43,246 nt of DNA from an uncultured Myxococcales bacterium. GTDB lineage: Bacteria; Myxococcota_A; Polyangia; Nannocystales; Nannocystaceae. Shown one piece after another: positions 18,181 to 26,897 of the stretch. The position numbers were made by a program, and so were the translations under genes. The stretch covers positions 13,066-56,311 of the forward strand of contig CADEGN010000010.1 in the NCBI GenBank assembly GCA_902826865.1. The letters run 5' to 3'. Each line of letters begins with the position of its first letter. The first letter of the stretch is position 1. The notes beneath the pieces are model-generated. The model was not told where the DNA came from, did no database searches, and worked only from the letters and a program-made list of their open reading frames with translations.

Positions 18181-18211
18181 GACACGCCTGCCCTGCTGTG
18201 GCGGGCGTGTC
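18181..18211 (+). terminator. Hairpin after the cco operon
   Basis: GACACGCCTGCC and GGCGGGCGTGTC form a 12-bp stem with one T-G pair around a 7-base loop, starting 27 bases after the stop of the cytochrome gene. No T tract follows, so it may act as a Rho-assisted or 3'-stabilising structure rather than a canonical intrinsic terminator. Confidence 0.6.
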
Positions 18212-18320
18212 GTGCTGCTCTCAGTAGACAGCGGCGCGATCAGGAACGTGGTCCCGCGGCACGGCGCTTGCTTCCCTCCGCGAGGCGCCCGCGTTGTTGG
18301 GCCGGATAGGCGACGTTGAA

Positions 18321-19019
18321 ATGCGTATATTGAATTGTATCGCGGTCGGGCTGTTCACGTTGTTGGGGATCTCGGGCACGGCCCACGCCATCGAAGTGGA
18401 ATGCGCGAACAGGTTTGGTGCGTGCACAGTCGCGAACGAGCCCGACTCCATCTCGTGCATGTGCGGTGATGGCGGCACCGGCGGCACCGGCGGTAACGAC
18501 TGGTCCGGCCTGAGCGAAGCCGAACTGCTCGAGATCTGCGAGTTAGAACTCGCATTTTGCTCGGGTGGCGGGACCAGCACCACGACCGCCGGCAGCAGTA
18601 GCGAGAGCGATAGCGAGAGCGAGAGCGAGACTGCCACGGGCCCGGTCACGACCAGCCCAAGTACCTCTGCAGGCGACTCCGAATCGGGCAGCGAAGGGGG
18701 GACGACCGACGCCGACACCACCGGACAAGCAGCGAGCTCTGGGGAAGGATCAACGTCGGGCAGTGGATCGGGCGGCAGCGGCAGCGAGACGGCAGCAAGT
18801 GCGAGCGCGTCGGGGCCAGGCGAAGACACCGCGGGGAGCGCCAGCGCTTCGGGACCGGGCGATACCAGTGCTGAGTCGAGCGGCGGCTCCGACGGTGGCC
18901 AGCAGGGCGAAGACTCCGCGGGCGGCTGCGGATGCGATGTGGGCAGCGACCCGCGCGGGGGCTTGCTCGGCTTCAGCGTGCTCTTCGGCCTGGGCCTGGG
19001 AGTGCGTCGACGTCGCTGA
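18321..19019 (+). CDS. Secreted Ser-rich protein with MYXO-CTERM sorting tail
   Basis: A 232-aa protein. Signal peptide at residues 1-23 (ends GTAHA). A small Cys-containing N-terminal part (Cys in VECANRFGAC and ISCMCGDGG) leads into about 120 residues of low-complexity Ser, Glu, Asp, Gly and Thr, with SASASGPG repeated. The end is a MYXO-CTERM signal: GGCGCDVG, then a hydrophobic stretch and GVRRRR. Such tails are cleaved at Cys and anchor proteins at the cell surface in myxobacteria. ATG 18321 is preferred over a TTG 27 bases earlier because the signal peptide begins there. The function is unknown; the long acidic linker suggests a stalk. Confidence 0.85.
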   Translation: MRILNCIAVGLFTLLGISGTAHAIEVECANRFGACTVANEPDSISCMCGDGGTGGTGGNDWSGLSEAELLEICELELAFCSGGGTSTTTAGSSSESDSESESETATGPVTTSPSTSAGDSESGSEGGTTDADTTGQAASSGEGSTSGSGSGGSGSETAASASASGPGEDTAGSASASGPGDTSAESSGGSDGGQQGEDSAGGCGCDVGSDPRGGLLGFSVLFGLGLGVRRRR

Positions 19020-19108
19020 GCGCGGAAGTAAACCTGACGTTCAACTCGGCTTGCGCGGCGGCAGAGCGACCCGGGAGCTCCGCACTTCCGGGTTGCCTCC
19101 GCTCCCGC

Positions 19109-19114
19109 TAAGCT
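19109..19114 (+). promoter_or_regulatory. Candidate -10 box, leaderless start of the VWA gene
   Basis: TAAGCT lies 6 nt before ATG 19121, so transcription would start at or next to the start codon. GGTGAG between them could also serve as a weak ribosome site. Confidence 0.45.
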
Positions 19115-19120
19115 GGTGAG

Positions 19121-20176
19121 ATGAACGGGCTGCGATCGTTGCGCTCTTGGCTGGTTTGCATGGCGGCCGTCTCCGCATGTGCCGACGAGAGTCGCACCGA
19201 TCCGTCCGGGGACGTTGGGCCGCAGGGCGGTTCAACATCGAACGCCGACGGATCCACGTCTGATTCTACGGGTGACGTCCAACCCGCCGAAACCGCCGCG
19301 GACACCGCCCCACCAAAGCTGGATGTTGGCGGTGGCAGTGGATCGGGCGGCGGTGACTCGCTGATCGGGTGCAAGAAGGTCGACATCGTCTTCGTCATCG
19401 ATGGCTCGGGGAGCATGGCAGATGAGCAGCAGAACCTGCTCGCCGCGTTCCCCAACTTCATCGATACGATGCGAACTGAGCTCAACAGCGCCGAGGGTTT
19501 CAACGTCGGTGTCGTTCGCACCGACGGAAACGACATCTCGTGCGTACCCGGGCGTTATGGCGTGCTCGTCACGCGGAACTACGCACTGGGGTCGAGCAAC
19601 GCGACCTGCACACCCTACGCGTCGGGCCAGCGCCACATGACGCAGGATGACGATCTTCCGTCTAAGTTCAATTGCGCAGCGCGGGTCGGCACGGGCGGTG
19701 ACGGTGACGAACAGCCCATGCAGGCCGTCATCGCCGCACTCACCCCCCCAAACACCGACGTCGGCGAGTGCAACGAGGGCTTCCTGCGCGACGATGCCCT
19801 GCTCGTGATCGTCATCATCACCGACGAAGAAGACGACCACGAGACGATGGAACAAGCGTGCGGAAATGTACCGTCGATGGGCTCGCCCGGCGAGCCGGCG
19901 GACTGGTACGACGCCATTGTCGCGGCCAAGGGCGGCGTTGAGACCAACGTTGTCATTCTCTCGTTGGTCGGTACTGCCGCGCCGGAGGCGTGCCCACCTC
20001 TCGACAAGTGCGACAACGGCGTGGACGGTGCCGAGATCGCCACGCGCCTGCTCGGTTTTACCTGGATGTTCACGCATGGCCACGTCGGGCCAGTGTGTGG
20101 TGACTACGATCCATTCTTCCAAGAAGCCGTGGCCGATATCAAGGACGCCTGCGAGGAGTTCGTTCCACCGGGCTGA
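19121..20176 (+). CDS. VWA-domain lipoprotein
   Basis: A 351-aa predicted lipoprotein. The lipobox is AVSAC (Cys near residue 20), followed by an acidic and Gly/Ser-rich linker of about 60 residues. From about residue 85 there is a von Willebrand factor A domain with a complete MIDAS start (VIDGSGSM: D94, S96, S98), a central hydrophobic strand and ITDEEDD. Ten or so cysteines in the domain suggest disulfides. Such proteins bind metal and protein ligands at the cell surface. It is followed by another lipoprotein gene with its own promoter-like box, so the two need not be co-transcribed. Confidence 0.88.
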   Translation: MNGLRSLRSWLVCMAAVSACADESRTDPSGDVGPQGGSTSNADGSTSDSTGDVQPAETAADTAPPKLDVGGGSGSGGGDSLIGCKKVDIVFVIDGSGSMADEQQNLLAAFPNFIDTMRTELNSAEGFNVGVVRTDGNDISCVPGRYGVLVTRNYALGSSNATCTPYASGQRHMTQDDDLPSKFNCAARVGTGGDGDEQPMQAVIAALTPPNTDVGECNEGFLRDDALLVIVIITDEEDDHETMEQACGNVPSMGSPGEPADWYDAIVAAKGGVETNVVILSLVGTAAPEACPPLDKCDNGVDGAEIATRLLGFTWMFTHGHVGPVCGDYDPFFQEAVADIKDACEEFVPPG

Positions 20177-20269
20177 GGTGAGGGCGGCGCGGTGAGATGA
20201 CGCGTGCGGGCCCGCGAGCGTGAGCGCGCGGCAAGACGCGTGCCGCCTGCGGGACCCTGCCGGGCCTGC

Positions 20270-20275
20270 TACCCT
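20270..20275 (+). promoter_or_regulatory. Candidate -10 box before the propeller-like lipoprotein gene
   Basis: TACCCT lies 8 nt before GTG 20284, in keeping with the short-leader pattern of this window. No Shine-Dalgarno sequence is visible between them apart from GCAGG. Confidence 0.4.
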
Positions 20276-20283
20276 GCAGGCGC

Positions 20284-21174
20284 GTGGTCCGTCTACCCCT
20301 CGCAGCGCTATTGCCCACCTTACTTTCCGCCTGCGCCGACGCCGGCGCCGGTGATGCAACCGCGGGCTTCACCGGCGTGATCTCGACCGCGTCCTCGGGC
20401 GACGAGTCCAGCGGCGCCGCGAGCTCGGAGACGGGGATCTCCAGCAAGCTCGACCTCGGGCTCGGGGACGTTGGCACCCTCGAGATCGCCGAAGTGTTCG
20501 GACACAGCGCCGACACTCTCTACCGCCTCGATCCCGACACCAATGCGGTGACCGAAGTGGGGCCGTTCGAAGATTGCCAAGCGACGATCATCGACATCGC
20601 GTTGGACGCGGACTCGCAGATGTACGGCACCGCGTTCACCCAGCTCTATCGCATCGACCGCAGCACCGGAAAGTGCGTGTTTATTGCGGAGGGCGAGTAT
20701 CCGACGTCGCTGTCGTTCGTGCCCGCGGGTACGGTGCTGCCAGATCGCGAGGCGCTCGTCGGGTTCGTCGACGAGCAATACATCCGCATCGATCAGGCCA
20801 CCGGCCAGATCACGCCCATCGGAACGCTTCCGGGTGGCCTAGCTTCAAGTGGCGATCTCGTCTCGGTCGCCGACGGCGGTACCTACCTGACGGTCGTCGG
20901 TCCAGGATGCGAGAGCGGGGATTGCATCGTTGAGATCGATCCGGCCACCGGAAGTATCGTCCAAAACTATGGCCCGCTTCCCTACTCGCAGGTGTTTGGG
21001 CTGGCGTTTTGGGCCGGGCGCGCCTATGGTTTTTCCGCTGCCGGCGACCTGTTCGAGATCTCGTTTGGCGACACCAACGTCGCGACGACGGACATCGCGA
21101 TTCCGGGGGCCCCCAACGATCTCTCGTTCTTCGGCGCGGGTTCGACGACCTCGGCCCCTCCGCTTGAGGGCTGA
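20284..21174 (+). CDS. Lipoprotein with propeller-like repeats
   Basis: A 296-aa protein. The signal peptide ends in LLSAC (Cys near residue 17), then a Ser/Gly linker to about residue 55. The body has repeated units such as LYRLDPDTNAVTEVG, LYRIDRSTGKCVFI, YIRIDQATGQITPIG and IVEIDPATGSIV, typical of beta-propeller blades where a turn D-x-x-TG precedes the next strand. A role in surface recognition or binding is possible but not shown. It runs towards the pseudokinase gene with 49 bases between the stops; no clear terminator is seen there. Confidence 0.82.
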   Translation: MVRLPLAALLPTLLSACADAGAGDATAGFTGVISTASSGDESSGAASSETGISSKLDLGLGDVGTLEIAEVFGHSADTLYRLDPDTNAVTEVGPFEDCQATIIDIALDADSQMYGTAFTQLYRIDRSTGKCVFIAEGEYPTSLSFVPAGTVLPDREALVGFVDEQYIRIDQATGQITPIGTLPGGLASSGDLVSVADGGTYLTVVGPGCESGDCIVEIDPATGSIVQNYGPLPYSQVFGLAFWAGRAYGFSAAGDLFEISFGDTNVATTDIAIPGAPNDLSFFGAGSTTSAPPLEG

Positions 21175-21223
21175 CGCGACGCTCCGCCGGACATCGCTCG
21201 GAGCTGGTGGCGGGAGGCCGGGA

Positions 21224-23149
21224 TCATCCGGCTTCGAGCGCCTGCCGAGCCGCGGCGACAACGCGATCGTATTCGACTTGCTCGTCACGTACGCCAACGC
21301 CAAGCGCCACGGCGCGTTCGAGCAGTCCGCTCACGTCGAGCAAGCGCCCGAACGCCGCGGCGCGCTGTTCCTCGAGCACGCGTAGGCGTGCCAGCCGCGA
21401 GCGAATCGCATCGCGCGCAGCTTCGGGCTCGGCGCGAGCTTCGCTGCGGGCCAAGGCACGGACAAGCTCGCCCTCCTCGAGTCCGCGGAGCTCCGTATCG
21501 AAGTCGGCAATGCGCTCGACCTCGCGCGCGAGCGCATCGACCAGACGTTCGACCGGGGCGGTGACCAGATCGATCTCCGCCCGCTCACGGTGGTGCTCCA
21601 GGCGATGATCGACCAGGCGCTGGAGCGCCAGCGCAAGTTCACCCACCCGCTGGCGGACGTCGTGGGCCGTCTGTGGATGCAGATGGGCGGCCAGCCGAGC
21701 CACGAGTGGATCGGAGGCCGGTAGCGCCGCCGGGGCGTCGCGCAGGCGCATCAGCGGCACGGCGGTCTTGGGCGCGCGACGAGACATGACGAAGAACACC
21801 ACCGCCAACGCCGTGAAGATCCCCACCACCGGTATGCCCGCCGTGACGCCGGCCAAACCGAGAATGACCGCCGAAGCGACGCCGATCGCTGCCATCGCGC
21901 CGGCTACAATCGCAAGCTTGCGACCCGGCGGCCTGCGTCTGGCAACTCTGGTCTTCAATCCGGCCTTGCTGAAGAGTTCAACCAGGCTGGCCGCGGTCTC
22001 CCGCGAGAGCCCCACGAACAGCTGCGCGGGTAACCGGATCCGACGCTTTTGCTCCCCGCGGGAGTACATGCGTACATCACCGATCAAGAAGTCGAGATCC
22101 GGCAATGGACCCGCGGCGATCGGCGCCAACGTATCGCGCAAACTGCGGGCGAACTCAGCGTCTTCGACCGCTTTGGTCAGCACCAGATTCACGGACTCGG
22201 GACCGTCTTCATGCTCGAACCGCACCGCTCGGCGCCCACACGCAACGCACAGCCGCTGCTCGACGCGAACCTCCGCGCCGCAGTGCTGACAGCGCACGAC
22301 CTCGCGCGTGCGCACTGCACCGGCCCCGGGGGCAAACCACGCAATGAAGTCAGAAACGCTGCCCGGTCGACGCTCGGGCTCCTCGGCGAGAGCCGCAAGC
22401 ACGCCAGCATCGAGCGCGGCGTCGATTCCCGGACGCAGTGTGCTCGGGGCGGGCGGACTACCCGAGGGACGCGTGACGGCACCACAGTCGCCCCAGGGCG
22501 GCACACCCACGAGGATCACATGCGCGAGCACACCCAGGCTGTAGATATCAGCTCGCCGGTCGACGCTCGTGCGCCGCAGACACTCGGGTGCCGTGTAGGG
22601 CGAATCTTCGAGCAACAAACTCGCGGCCGTGCGACTCGAGAGGGTGTCGGTGCGCGACAACCCGATGTCAACCAGCGTCGCTGCGTCGGACGCAAGCACG
22701 ATGTTGCGCGGCTGGAGATCGCGGATCACCGCGCCACGGGCGTGCACCCCTTCGACGGCCTCGGCGATGCGACGCATGACAGCCAGACCCGAGACCGGAT
22801 CGAGTGGCGCGTGCGCGGCGAGCCAACGATCGAGGGGCTCGCCCGGAGGCTGCGGTCGCAGGCGCCAAGGGGGCGGCGCGGACGGATCTGCGGGATCCGG
22901 GTCCGGGCCCATGCGAGTCGGTCGAGCATGCCCGGGCACGTCGAGCGCGATCATCCGGAGCGTGTCATCGACCCAGCGCGCGCGCACGGTGCGGTCAGAC
23001 GCGAGCTCCGCGGCGAGCTGGGCGAGTACCATATCTACCCCCGCGACACGCGCGTGCCAACGCAGCTCGCTTCCGACGCGCTGAGGTCCGGCAACGATCT
23101 CGACATCGTCGGGTACCCCAGGCACGGCCAATTCCCCGTCTCGCTTCAT
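21224..23149 (-). CDS. Probable pseudokinase with zinc ribbon, two helices and coiled coil
   Basis: A 641-aa protein. Residues 100-275 fold like the large lobe of a Ser/Thr kinase, but the active site is degraded: the HRD motif reads IRD (142-144), the following Lys is Gln (DLQPRN), DFG is DIG (161-163), and neither a Gly-rich loop nor the small-lobe Lys is seen in the first 90 residues. TAPE (186-189) and the structural DIYSLG remain. A zinc ribbon follows (C287, C290, C301, C304), then a small domain (about 345-405), two membrane helices (about 412-457) and a long helical, charged tail (about 500-641). Its ATG overlaps the stop of the kinase gene at 23146, so the two are made together. It may be a regulator or scaffold of that kinase. 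Confidence 0.85.
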   Translation of the reverse strand: MKRDGELAVPGVPDDVEIVAGPQRVGSELRWHARVAGVDMVLAQLAAELASDRTVRARWVDDTLRMIALDVPGHARPTRMGPDPDPADPSAPPPWRLRPQPPGEPLDRWLAAHAPLDPVSGLAVMRRIAEAVEGVHARGAVIRDLQPRNIVLASDAATLVDIGLSRTDTLSSRTAASLLLEDSPYTAPECLRRTSVDRRADIYSLGVLAHVILVGVPPWGDCGAVTRPSGSPPAPSTLRPGIDAALDAGVLAALAEEPERRPGSVSDFIAWFAPGAGAVRTREVVRCQHCGAEVRVEQRLCVACGRRAVRFEHEDGPESVNLVLTKAVEDAEFARSLRDTLAPIAAGPLPDLDFLIGDVRMYSRGEQKRRIRLPAQLFVGLSRETAASLVELFSKAGLKTRVARRRPPGRKLAIVAGAMAAIGVASAVILGLAGVTAGIPVVGIFTALAVVFFVMSRRAPKTAVPLMRLRDAPAALPASDPLVARLAAHLHPQTAHDVRQRVGELALALQRLVDHRLEHHRERAEIDLVTAPVERLVDALAREVERIADFDTELRGLEEGELVRALARSEARAEPEAARDAIRSRLARLRVLEEQRAAAFGRLLDVSGLLERAVALGVGVRDEQVEYDRVVAAARQALEAG

Positions 23150-24945
23150 CGGCGCTGAACTTCCTCGAGAGCTTCGATTTGCGCGCGCAGATCGGTCAGT
23201 TCCTCGCTCGCAGCAGGCCGTGCGCGAGCCTGCACGAGGCGTAACTCGAGCACCTCAAGCTCTGCGAGGACTCGCTGCAGACGCTGCGCCCAGAGGTCTC
23301 GTGCGCGCAACAAGTCCCGTGCATCCTCCGTCACGCCGCCCAAACCCGCGCCCAGACGTCGGTCGAGGCCATCGAGCGAGCCCGCGGCAACCGTCGCCGC
23401 ATCGATCGCCCGTGCGAGCTCGGTGTACACGTCGTCGCCGGCGAGCTCGGGCCGTGCAGCGAGCGCGAGCGCCCGCTCCGCCACTGCGTGTACGGTCTCG
23501 CGATGGCGTCCGGTCGTGACTGCCGGAAGGGCCGACACGGTGCGGGACAGCGCCGCACGAATCGCGGGCGGAATTGTCGGGCGATCCTCGGCAGGCCGTG
23601 TGACCGAGCTTGCCGACACGACCGCCGCTCCGACCGCGAGACCGATCCCGCCGACGAGCCACACGAAAATCCCTGCGCCGGAGTTGAAGAGGGCCGGTGC
23701 ACTGGTGGCAGCGATCACCCCCATACGACCGCTGAGCCGCAGCGCCTTGCTCCGCATCGCGGGCAATCCGTATGCCCAACCCTCGACCACCTCTGCGGTG
23801 ATTCCGAGCTTCGCCAGCGCAACCACCATCGCATCGGCTTGCGCACGCCCGATCCCGGTGGCAAGCACGAACGGCAGGCGCGGGATCCTCTTCCGCATCG
23901 CCTTGGTGCCGCGCAGGCCGAGCTCTGGCTCCGCGGCAAGAAAGTCGTGGAGGCGAAGGCGGAGGTTGTTGTCGAGCTTGTCGCCGATCTCACCTGGACC
24001 GGTGACCACCACCTTTGCGTGACCCGCCTCGCGACGAAGCAGCGACTGCCCGCACAGCAAACACGCGGCGACACCAGGCAAGAGCGCGCGCGAACACACC
24101 GCGCAGTTCGCTCGATGTGTTCCATCGCGCACCGCCAGGGCGACTTGCTCGTCGGCGAGCATTCGGTCGAGCGTACCCATCACCGCCGTTGCGGCCTGCG
24201 GTCGCCTCCCCGGCGACTTCGCCAGCAAGGCCCCGACGAGGGCTGAGAGATCGCCACGCACAGCAGCCGGCAACGGCGGCGGCTCGTCCTCGCGATGGGC
24301 ACGAAGTATGGAATGGGGGGTCGCGCCGGAAAACGGCGGTGATCCGGTCAACAGCTCGTGCGCAATGCAACCCAGCGCATAGAGATCCGAGCGACCGTCC
24401 ACCGCAAGCGGATCGAGGCACTCGGGGGCCATGTAGTCGGGCGTCCCGAGGACGGTAAACGCGTCCCCGTCGTCGTCGCCGAGGGATGCGCCGCGAGCCA
24501 TCCCGAAATCAGCGATCTTCGGCGTGCCATCGCGATCGATGAGGACGTTGGCCGGCTTGAGATCGCGGTGGATGACGCCCTGCGCATGGGCGTGCGCGAG
24601 TCCGGCGGCGATTCCGCGCAGCAGTTCGAGCACTTCACGATCCGGCAAGGGTGCACGCCGAGCAATGATCTGGGCGAGCGTCGGCCCGTCGACGAATTCC
24701 ATGAGCAGCACAGATTCGCCATCGATCGTCTGGTGGCCGAGGATCTCAACGATGTTGCGATGCCGAAGCGCCGCCGTGACCCGGGCCTCCTGCGCAAACC
24801 GAGCAACAGCCCCCCGGTCGCTCCGGTGCGACGGGTGAAGGATCTTGCCGGCAAGCTCACGCGGCCCGCCGACGATTCGAACCACGCGCCCCACCGCACC
24901 GTTGCCCACGGTGACTCCGATGCGCATCACTTGCGAGTCTGCCAC
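23146..24945 (-). CDS. Ser/Thr protein kinase with zinc ribbon, two helices and coiled coil
   Basis: A 599-aa protein with an intact N-terminal kinase domain (residues 8-265): Gly-rich NGAVGRV, K34 in AGKIL, E53, HRDLKPAN (126-133), DFG (146-148) and APE (173-175). A zinc ribbon has C281, C284, C295 and C298. A domain of about 75 residues (RLHDFLAAEPELGLRG to LGITAEVVEG) follows, then two membrane helices (about 405-446) and a helical C-terminus ending in a coiled coil. The domain order equals that of the next gene, which encodes a pseudokinase, so the two are diverged duplicates. GTG 24945 is used; an ATG six codons later is possible. A TAGTAT box lies 12 nt upstream. The substrate is unknown. 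Confidence 0.92.
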   Translation of the reverse strand: MADSQVMRIGVTVGNGAVGRVVRIVGGPRELAGKILHPSHRSDRGAVARFAQEARVTAALRHRNIVEILGHQTIDGESVLLMEFVDGPTLAQIIARRAPLPDREVLELLRGIAAGLAHAHAQGVIHRDLKPANVLIDRDGTPKIADFGMARGASLGDDDGDAFTVLGTPDYMAPECLDPLAVDGRSDLYALGCIAHELLTGSPPFSGATPHSILRAHREDEPPPLPAAVRGDLSALVGALLAKSPGRRPQAATAVMGTLDRMLADEQVALAVRDGTHRANCAVCSRALLPGVAACLLCGQSLLRREAGHAKVVVTGPGEIGDKLDNNLRLRLHDFLAAEPELGLRGTKAMRKRIPRLPFVLATGIGRAQADAMVVALAKLGITAEVVEGWAYGLPAMRSKALRLSGRMGVIAATSAPALFNSGAGIFVWLVGGIGLAVGAAVVSASSVTRPAEDRPTIPPAIRAALSRTVSALPAVTTGRHRETVHAVAERALALAARPELAGDDVYTELARAIDAATVAAGSLDGLDRRLGAGLGGVTEDARDLLRARDLWAQRLQRVLAELEVLELRLVQARARPAASEELTDLRAQIEALEEVQRR

Positions 24946-24957
24946 GATCCGCGCGGC

Positions 24958-24963
24958 ATACTA
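24958..24963 (-). promoter_or_regulatory. Candidate -10 box of the kinase-pseudokinase operon
   Basis: On the reverse strand TAGTAT lies 12 nt before GTG 24945 within the 86-base gap after the DNA glycosylase gene. A start site about 7 nt downstream would give a leader of only a few bases. Confidence 0.4.
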
Positions 24964-25031
24964 CCGCGACGGCGGGATGCGACTTCCCGGTCCGCGAACT
25001 GCGCGCATCGAACCGCGCGGCTCAACCCCGT

Positions 25032-25778
25032 CTACTTCTTCAAGCGCACCTCTGCCGGCAACTCGGTCGCTCGCCACATGTACCAACTCGCCACTGAACG
25101 GTAAGGCCTCCAACGTCGGGCATGGCGCTCGAGCTGGTGCCGATCCGGCATCACGCGTTTGTGCAACATGCGACCAAACCCCTTGCGTACGCCGAAATCA
25201 TCGACCGGCAACACATCGGGTCGACCGAGGCGAAACATCAGCAGCATCTGCACACTCCACGGACCGATGCCACGGATTTCGGTGAGGCACTCGATGATCG
25301 CCTCGTCCGTCAACCTGCGCAGCTGCGCGAGATCGGGTACTCGCCCCGCGATGGTCCGCGAGGCCAGATCGCGCAGCGAGAGCAACTTCGAAGCCGAGAG
25401 TCCGGCACCGCGGAGCGTGGCATCGGACAATCCCATGATGTCTTCGGCGCTCGGGACCCCCCTCGCATCGCCCGTCGCGGCCGCGCACACGCGGCCATGG
25501 ATCGTCGCAGCGGCGCGGCCGTTGAGCTGCTGATACACGATGGTCCGCGATAGCGCGGCGAACGTACTCGCCTCCGTTTCGACCTCCAACGTGAATGGGC
25601 CGACGGCATCGATCAGGCGGACGATCGCGGGATCCATCGCACGAAGATGGGCCACCGCCACCTCCCGATCGAAGGAAAGCTCAGCTCCCCCCGGCGTCGA
25701 TTTCTTTTTCGCGACCTTGGCGGGACGATCCTGCGATCGGGTCTCTGACACGCTGCGACGCACCTGCGACCTCGGCAT
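25032..25778 (-). CDS. DNA-3-methyladenine glycosylase, AlkA/HhH-GPD type
   Basis: A 248-aa base-excision repair enzyme. The core HhH-GPD fold begins near residue 45; YQQLNGRAA matches the conserved YQQLS/N motif. The helix-hairpin-helix is LTEIRGIGPWSVQ (165-177), and the catalytic Asp lies in LPVDDFGVRKG (D193/D194). It removes alkylated purines such as 3-methyladenine. It lacks the extra N-terminal domain of E. coli AlkA and resembles the shorter bacterial form. The first 35 residues are Lys/Arg-rich and variable. A TACCAT box 7 nt before ATG 25778 supports that start. Confidence 0.93.
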   Translation of the reverse strand: MPRSQVRRSVSETRSQDRPAKVAKKKSTPGGAELSFDREVAVAHLRAMDPAIVRLIDAVGPFTLEVETEASTFAALSRTIVYQQLNGRAAATIHGRVCAAATGDARGVPSAEDIMGLSDATLRGAGLSASKLLSLRDLASRTIAGRVPDLAQLRRLTDEAIIECLTEIRGIGPWSVQMLLMFRLGRPDVLPVDDFGVRKGFGRMLHKRVMPDRHQLERHARRWRPYRSVASWYMWRATELPAEVRLKK

Positions 25779-25785
25779 CGCCGCA

Positions 25786-25791
25786 ATGGTA
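25786..25791 (-). promoter_or_regulatory. Candidate -10 box, leaderless start of the glycosylase gene
   Basis: On the reverse strand TACCAT lies 7 nt before ATG 25778. Transcription would begin at the start codon. The 100-base gap to the upstream methyltransferase gene allows an independent promoter. Confidence 0.45.
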
Positions 25792-25878
25792 GATCAGCGC
25801 GGGCGTCCCTCCTCGGGATATTCGGCGTGGGGGTCGCGACGGCCCACTCGATCGCTGGTGGCCTCGCTGCCGAGGTAC

Positions 25879-26688
25879 TCACTGCCGCACGAGGAACCAG
25901 TTGCAGAACTCGCGTTCCCGCCGCAACATCGTGAGCAAGCGCGAGGGGCCCGAGATCGCCGCCGACAGCCCCGGCCCGAGCGACCGCAACCGCCGGACAA
26001 GGTGCGCGTCCAACACCACCTGCAACGACGTTTGGGGCGGCCGAGCAAGGCGAAACCCGCGGCGTTCGAAAGCGCGTTGGTATACCGAGCGATCGCGGTA
26101 GCAGCCGAAGGGATGGTAGAGGGACGGCTGCAGCGGATTCGGCACGGTCGCCCGCACATAAACCGCGGCCCCCGGCGTGAGGGCATGCGACAGCTTGGCC
26201 AGCAGATCCTCCAATGCCGCGTCATCGACGTACATCACGCAGGCACCGAGGGCAACGATGTCCGCACCGTCCCACGCGTCGTATTCGATGAGATCCGCGA
26301 CGGAAAAGTCGAAGCTCGCTTGCGGTAGGCCCTCGGCGGCGCGCTGTCGCGCGGCTGCGATGAACGCTGGGTTAACGTCGAACCCACTGACGCGCGCGCC
26401 GAGTGCCGCCCAAGCCATCGCCCAGTCACCAGGCCCACAAGCCGCATCGATGACGCGCCGAATCGGCCGATCACCCATGATCCGCCTGACCTCCTCGATC
26501 ACCGCCTTGCGCAGCAGCTCGACGGCTACGCGCTGCAAGCGCTCTGGCGCCTGCGAGAGCGAGGTGGAGCGCACGCCGTGGTAGTCGCGATGACGCCAGT
26601 TGTCGGCGTAGCGGTTGGGCGCGGCTCCGTGCGCCCGCCACTGTTCACCAGATGGGGAGGGGGGGGCGTCTGGCGGCGGCACGGGCAT
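25879..26688 (-). CDS. Class I SAM-dependent methyltransferase
   Basis: A 269-aa protein with a Rossmann methyltransferase core. Motif I is VIDAACGPGDWAMAWAALG, followed by the acidic end of strand 2 (VSGFDVNP), a third motif around FSVADLIEYD and the post-motif IVALGACVMYVDD. An N-terminal region with YADNWRHRDYHGVRS is likely a substrate-binding cap. The substrate is not identifiable. The frame also allows GTG 26862, which would add 58 residues rich in Arg and Gly; I prefer ATG 26688 because TACCCT lies exactly 6 nt upstream. It is transcribed away from the ECF sigma gene. Confidence 0.85.
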   Translation of the reverse strand: MPVPPPDAPPSPSGEQWRAHGAAPNRYADNWRHRDYHGVRSTSLSQAPERLQRVAVELLRKAVIEEVRRIMGDRPIRRVIDAACGPGDWAMAWAALGARVSGFDVNPAFIAAARQRAAEGLPQASFDFSVADLIEYDAWDGADIVALGACVMYVDDAALEDLLAKLSHALTPGAAVYVRATVPNPLQPSLYHPFGCYRDRSVYQRAFERRGFRLARPPQTSLQVVLDAHLVRRLRSLGPGLSAAISGPSRLLTMLRREREFCNWFLVRQ

Positions 26689-26694
26689 GCGCAA

Positions 26695-26700
26695 AGGGTA
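26695..26700 (-). promoter_or_regulatory. Candidate -10 box, leaderless start of the methyltransferase gene
   Basis: On the reverse strand TACCCT lies 6 nt before ATG 26688. It helps decide the start because no comparable box or ribosome site precedes GTG 26862. Confidence 0.45.
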
Positions 26701-26897
26701 GTCGCGTGTCCGGGTCTCGAACAACCGGCGGCCCACCAGAAATCCCTCAAGGGAGGGCGCTTCGAGGCCTCCCGGGGCGCCTCGACCGCCAGCTGTGACC
26801 GCGCGCCACGCGGTGGCGTGATCGCTCGGGGCGCGGCGACGTCTTCCTACTTGTGTCGCCACATGCTCCGCGCGCCCTGCCTCCGGCGACCCGGCGA

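Noticed and set aside
18321..19019. Lipoprotein call for the MYXO-CTERM protein based on a Cys in the signal peptide
   Set aside because: The Cys near residue 5 is before the hydrophobic core and has no lipobox; a normal signal peptidase site after GTAHA fits better.
26689..26862. Upstream GTG start for the methyltransferase
   Set aside because: The added residues are Arg/Gly-rich and the TACCCT box is placed for ATG 26688; kept only as an alternative.
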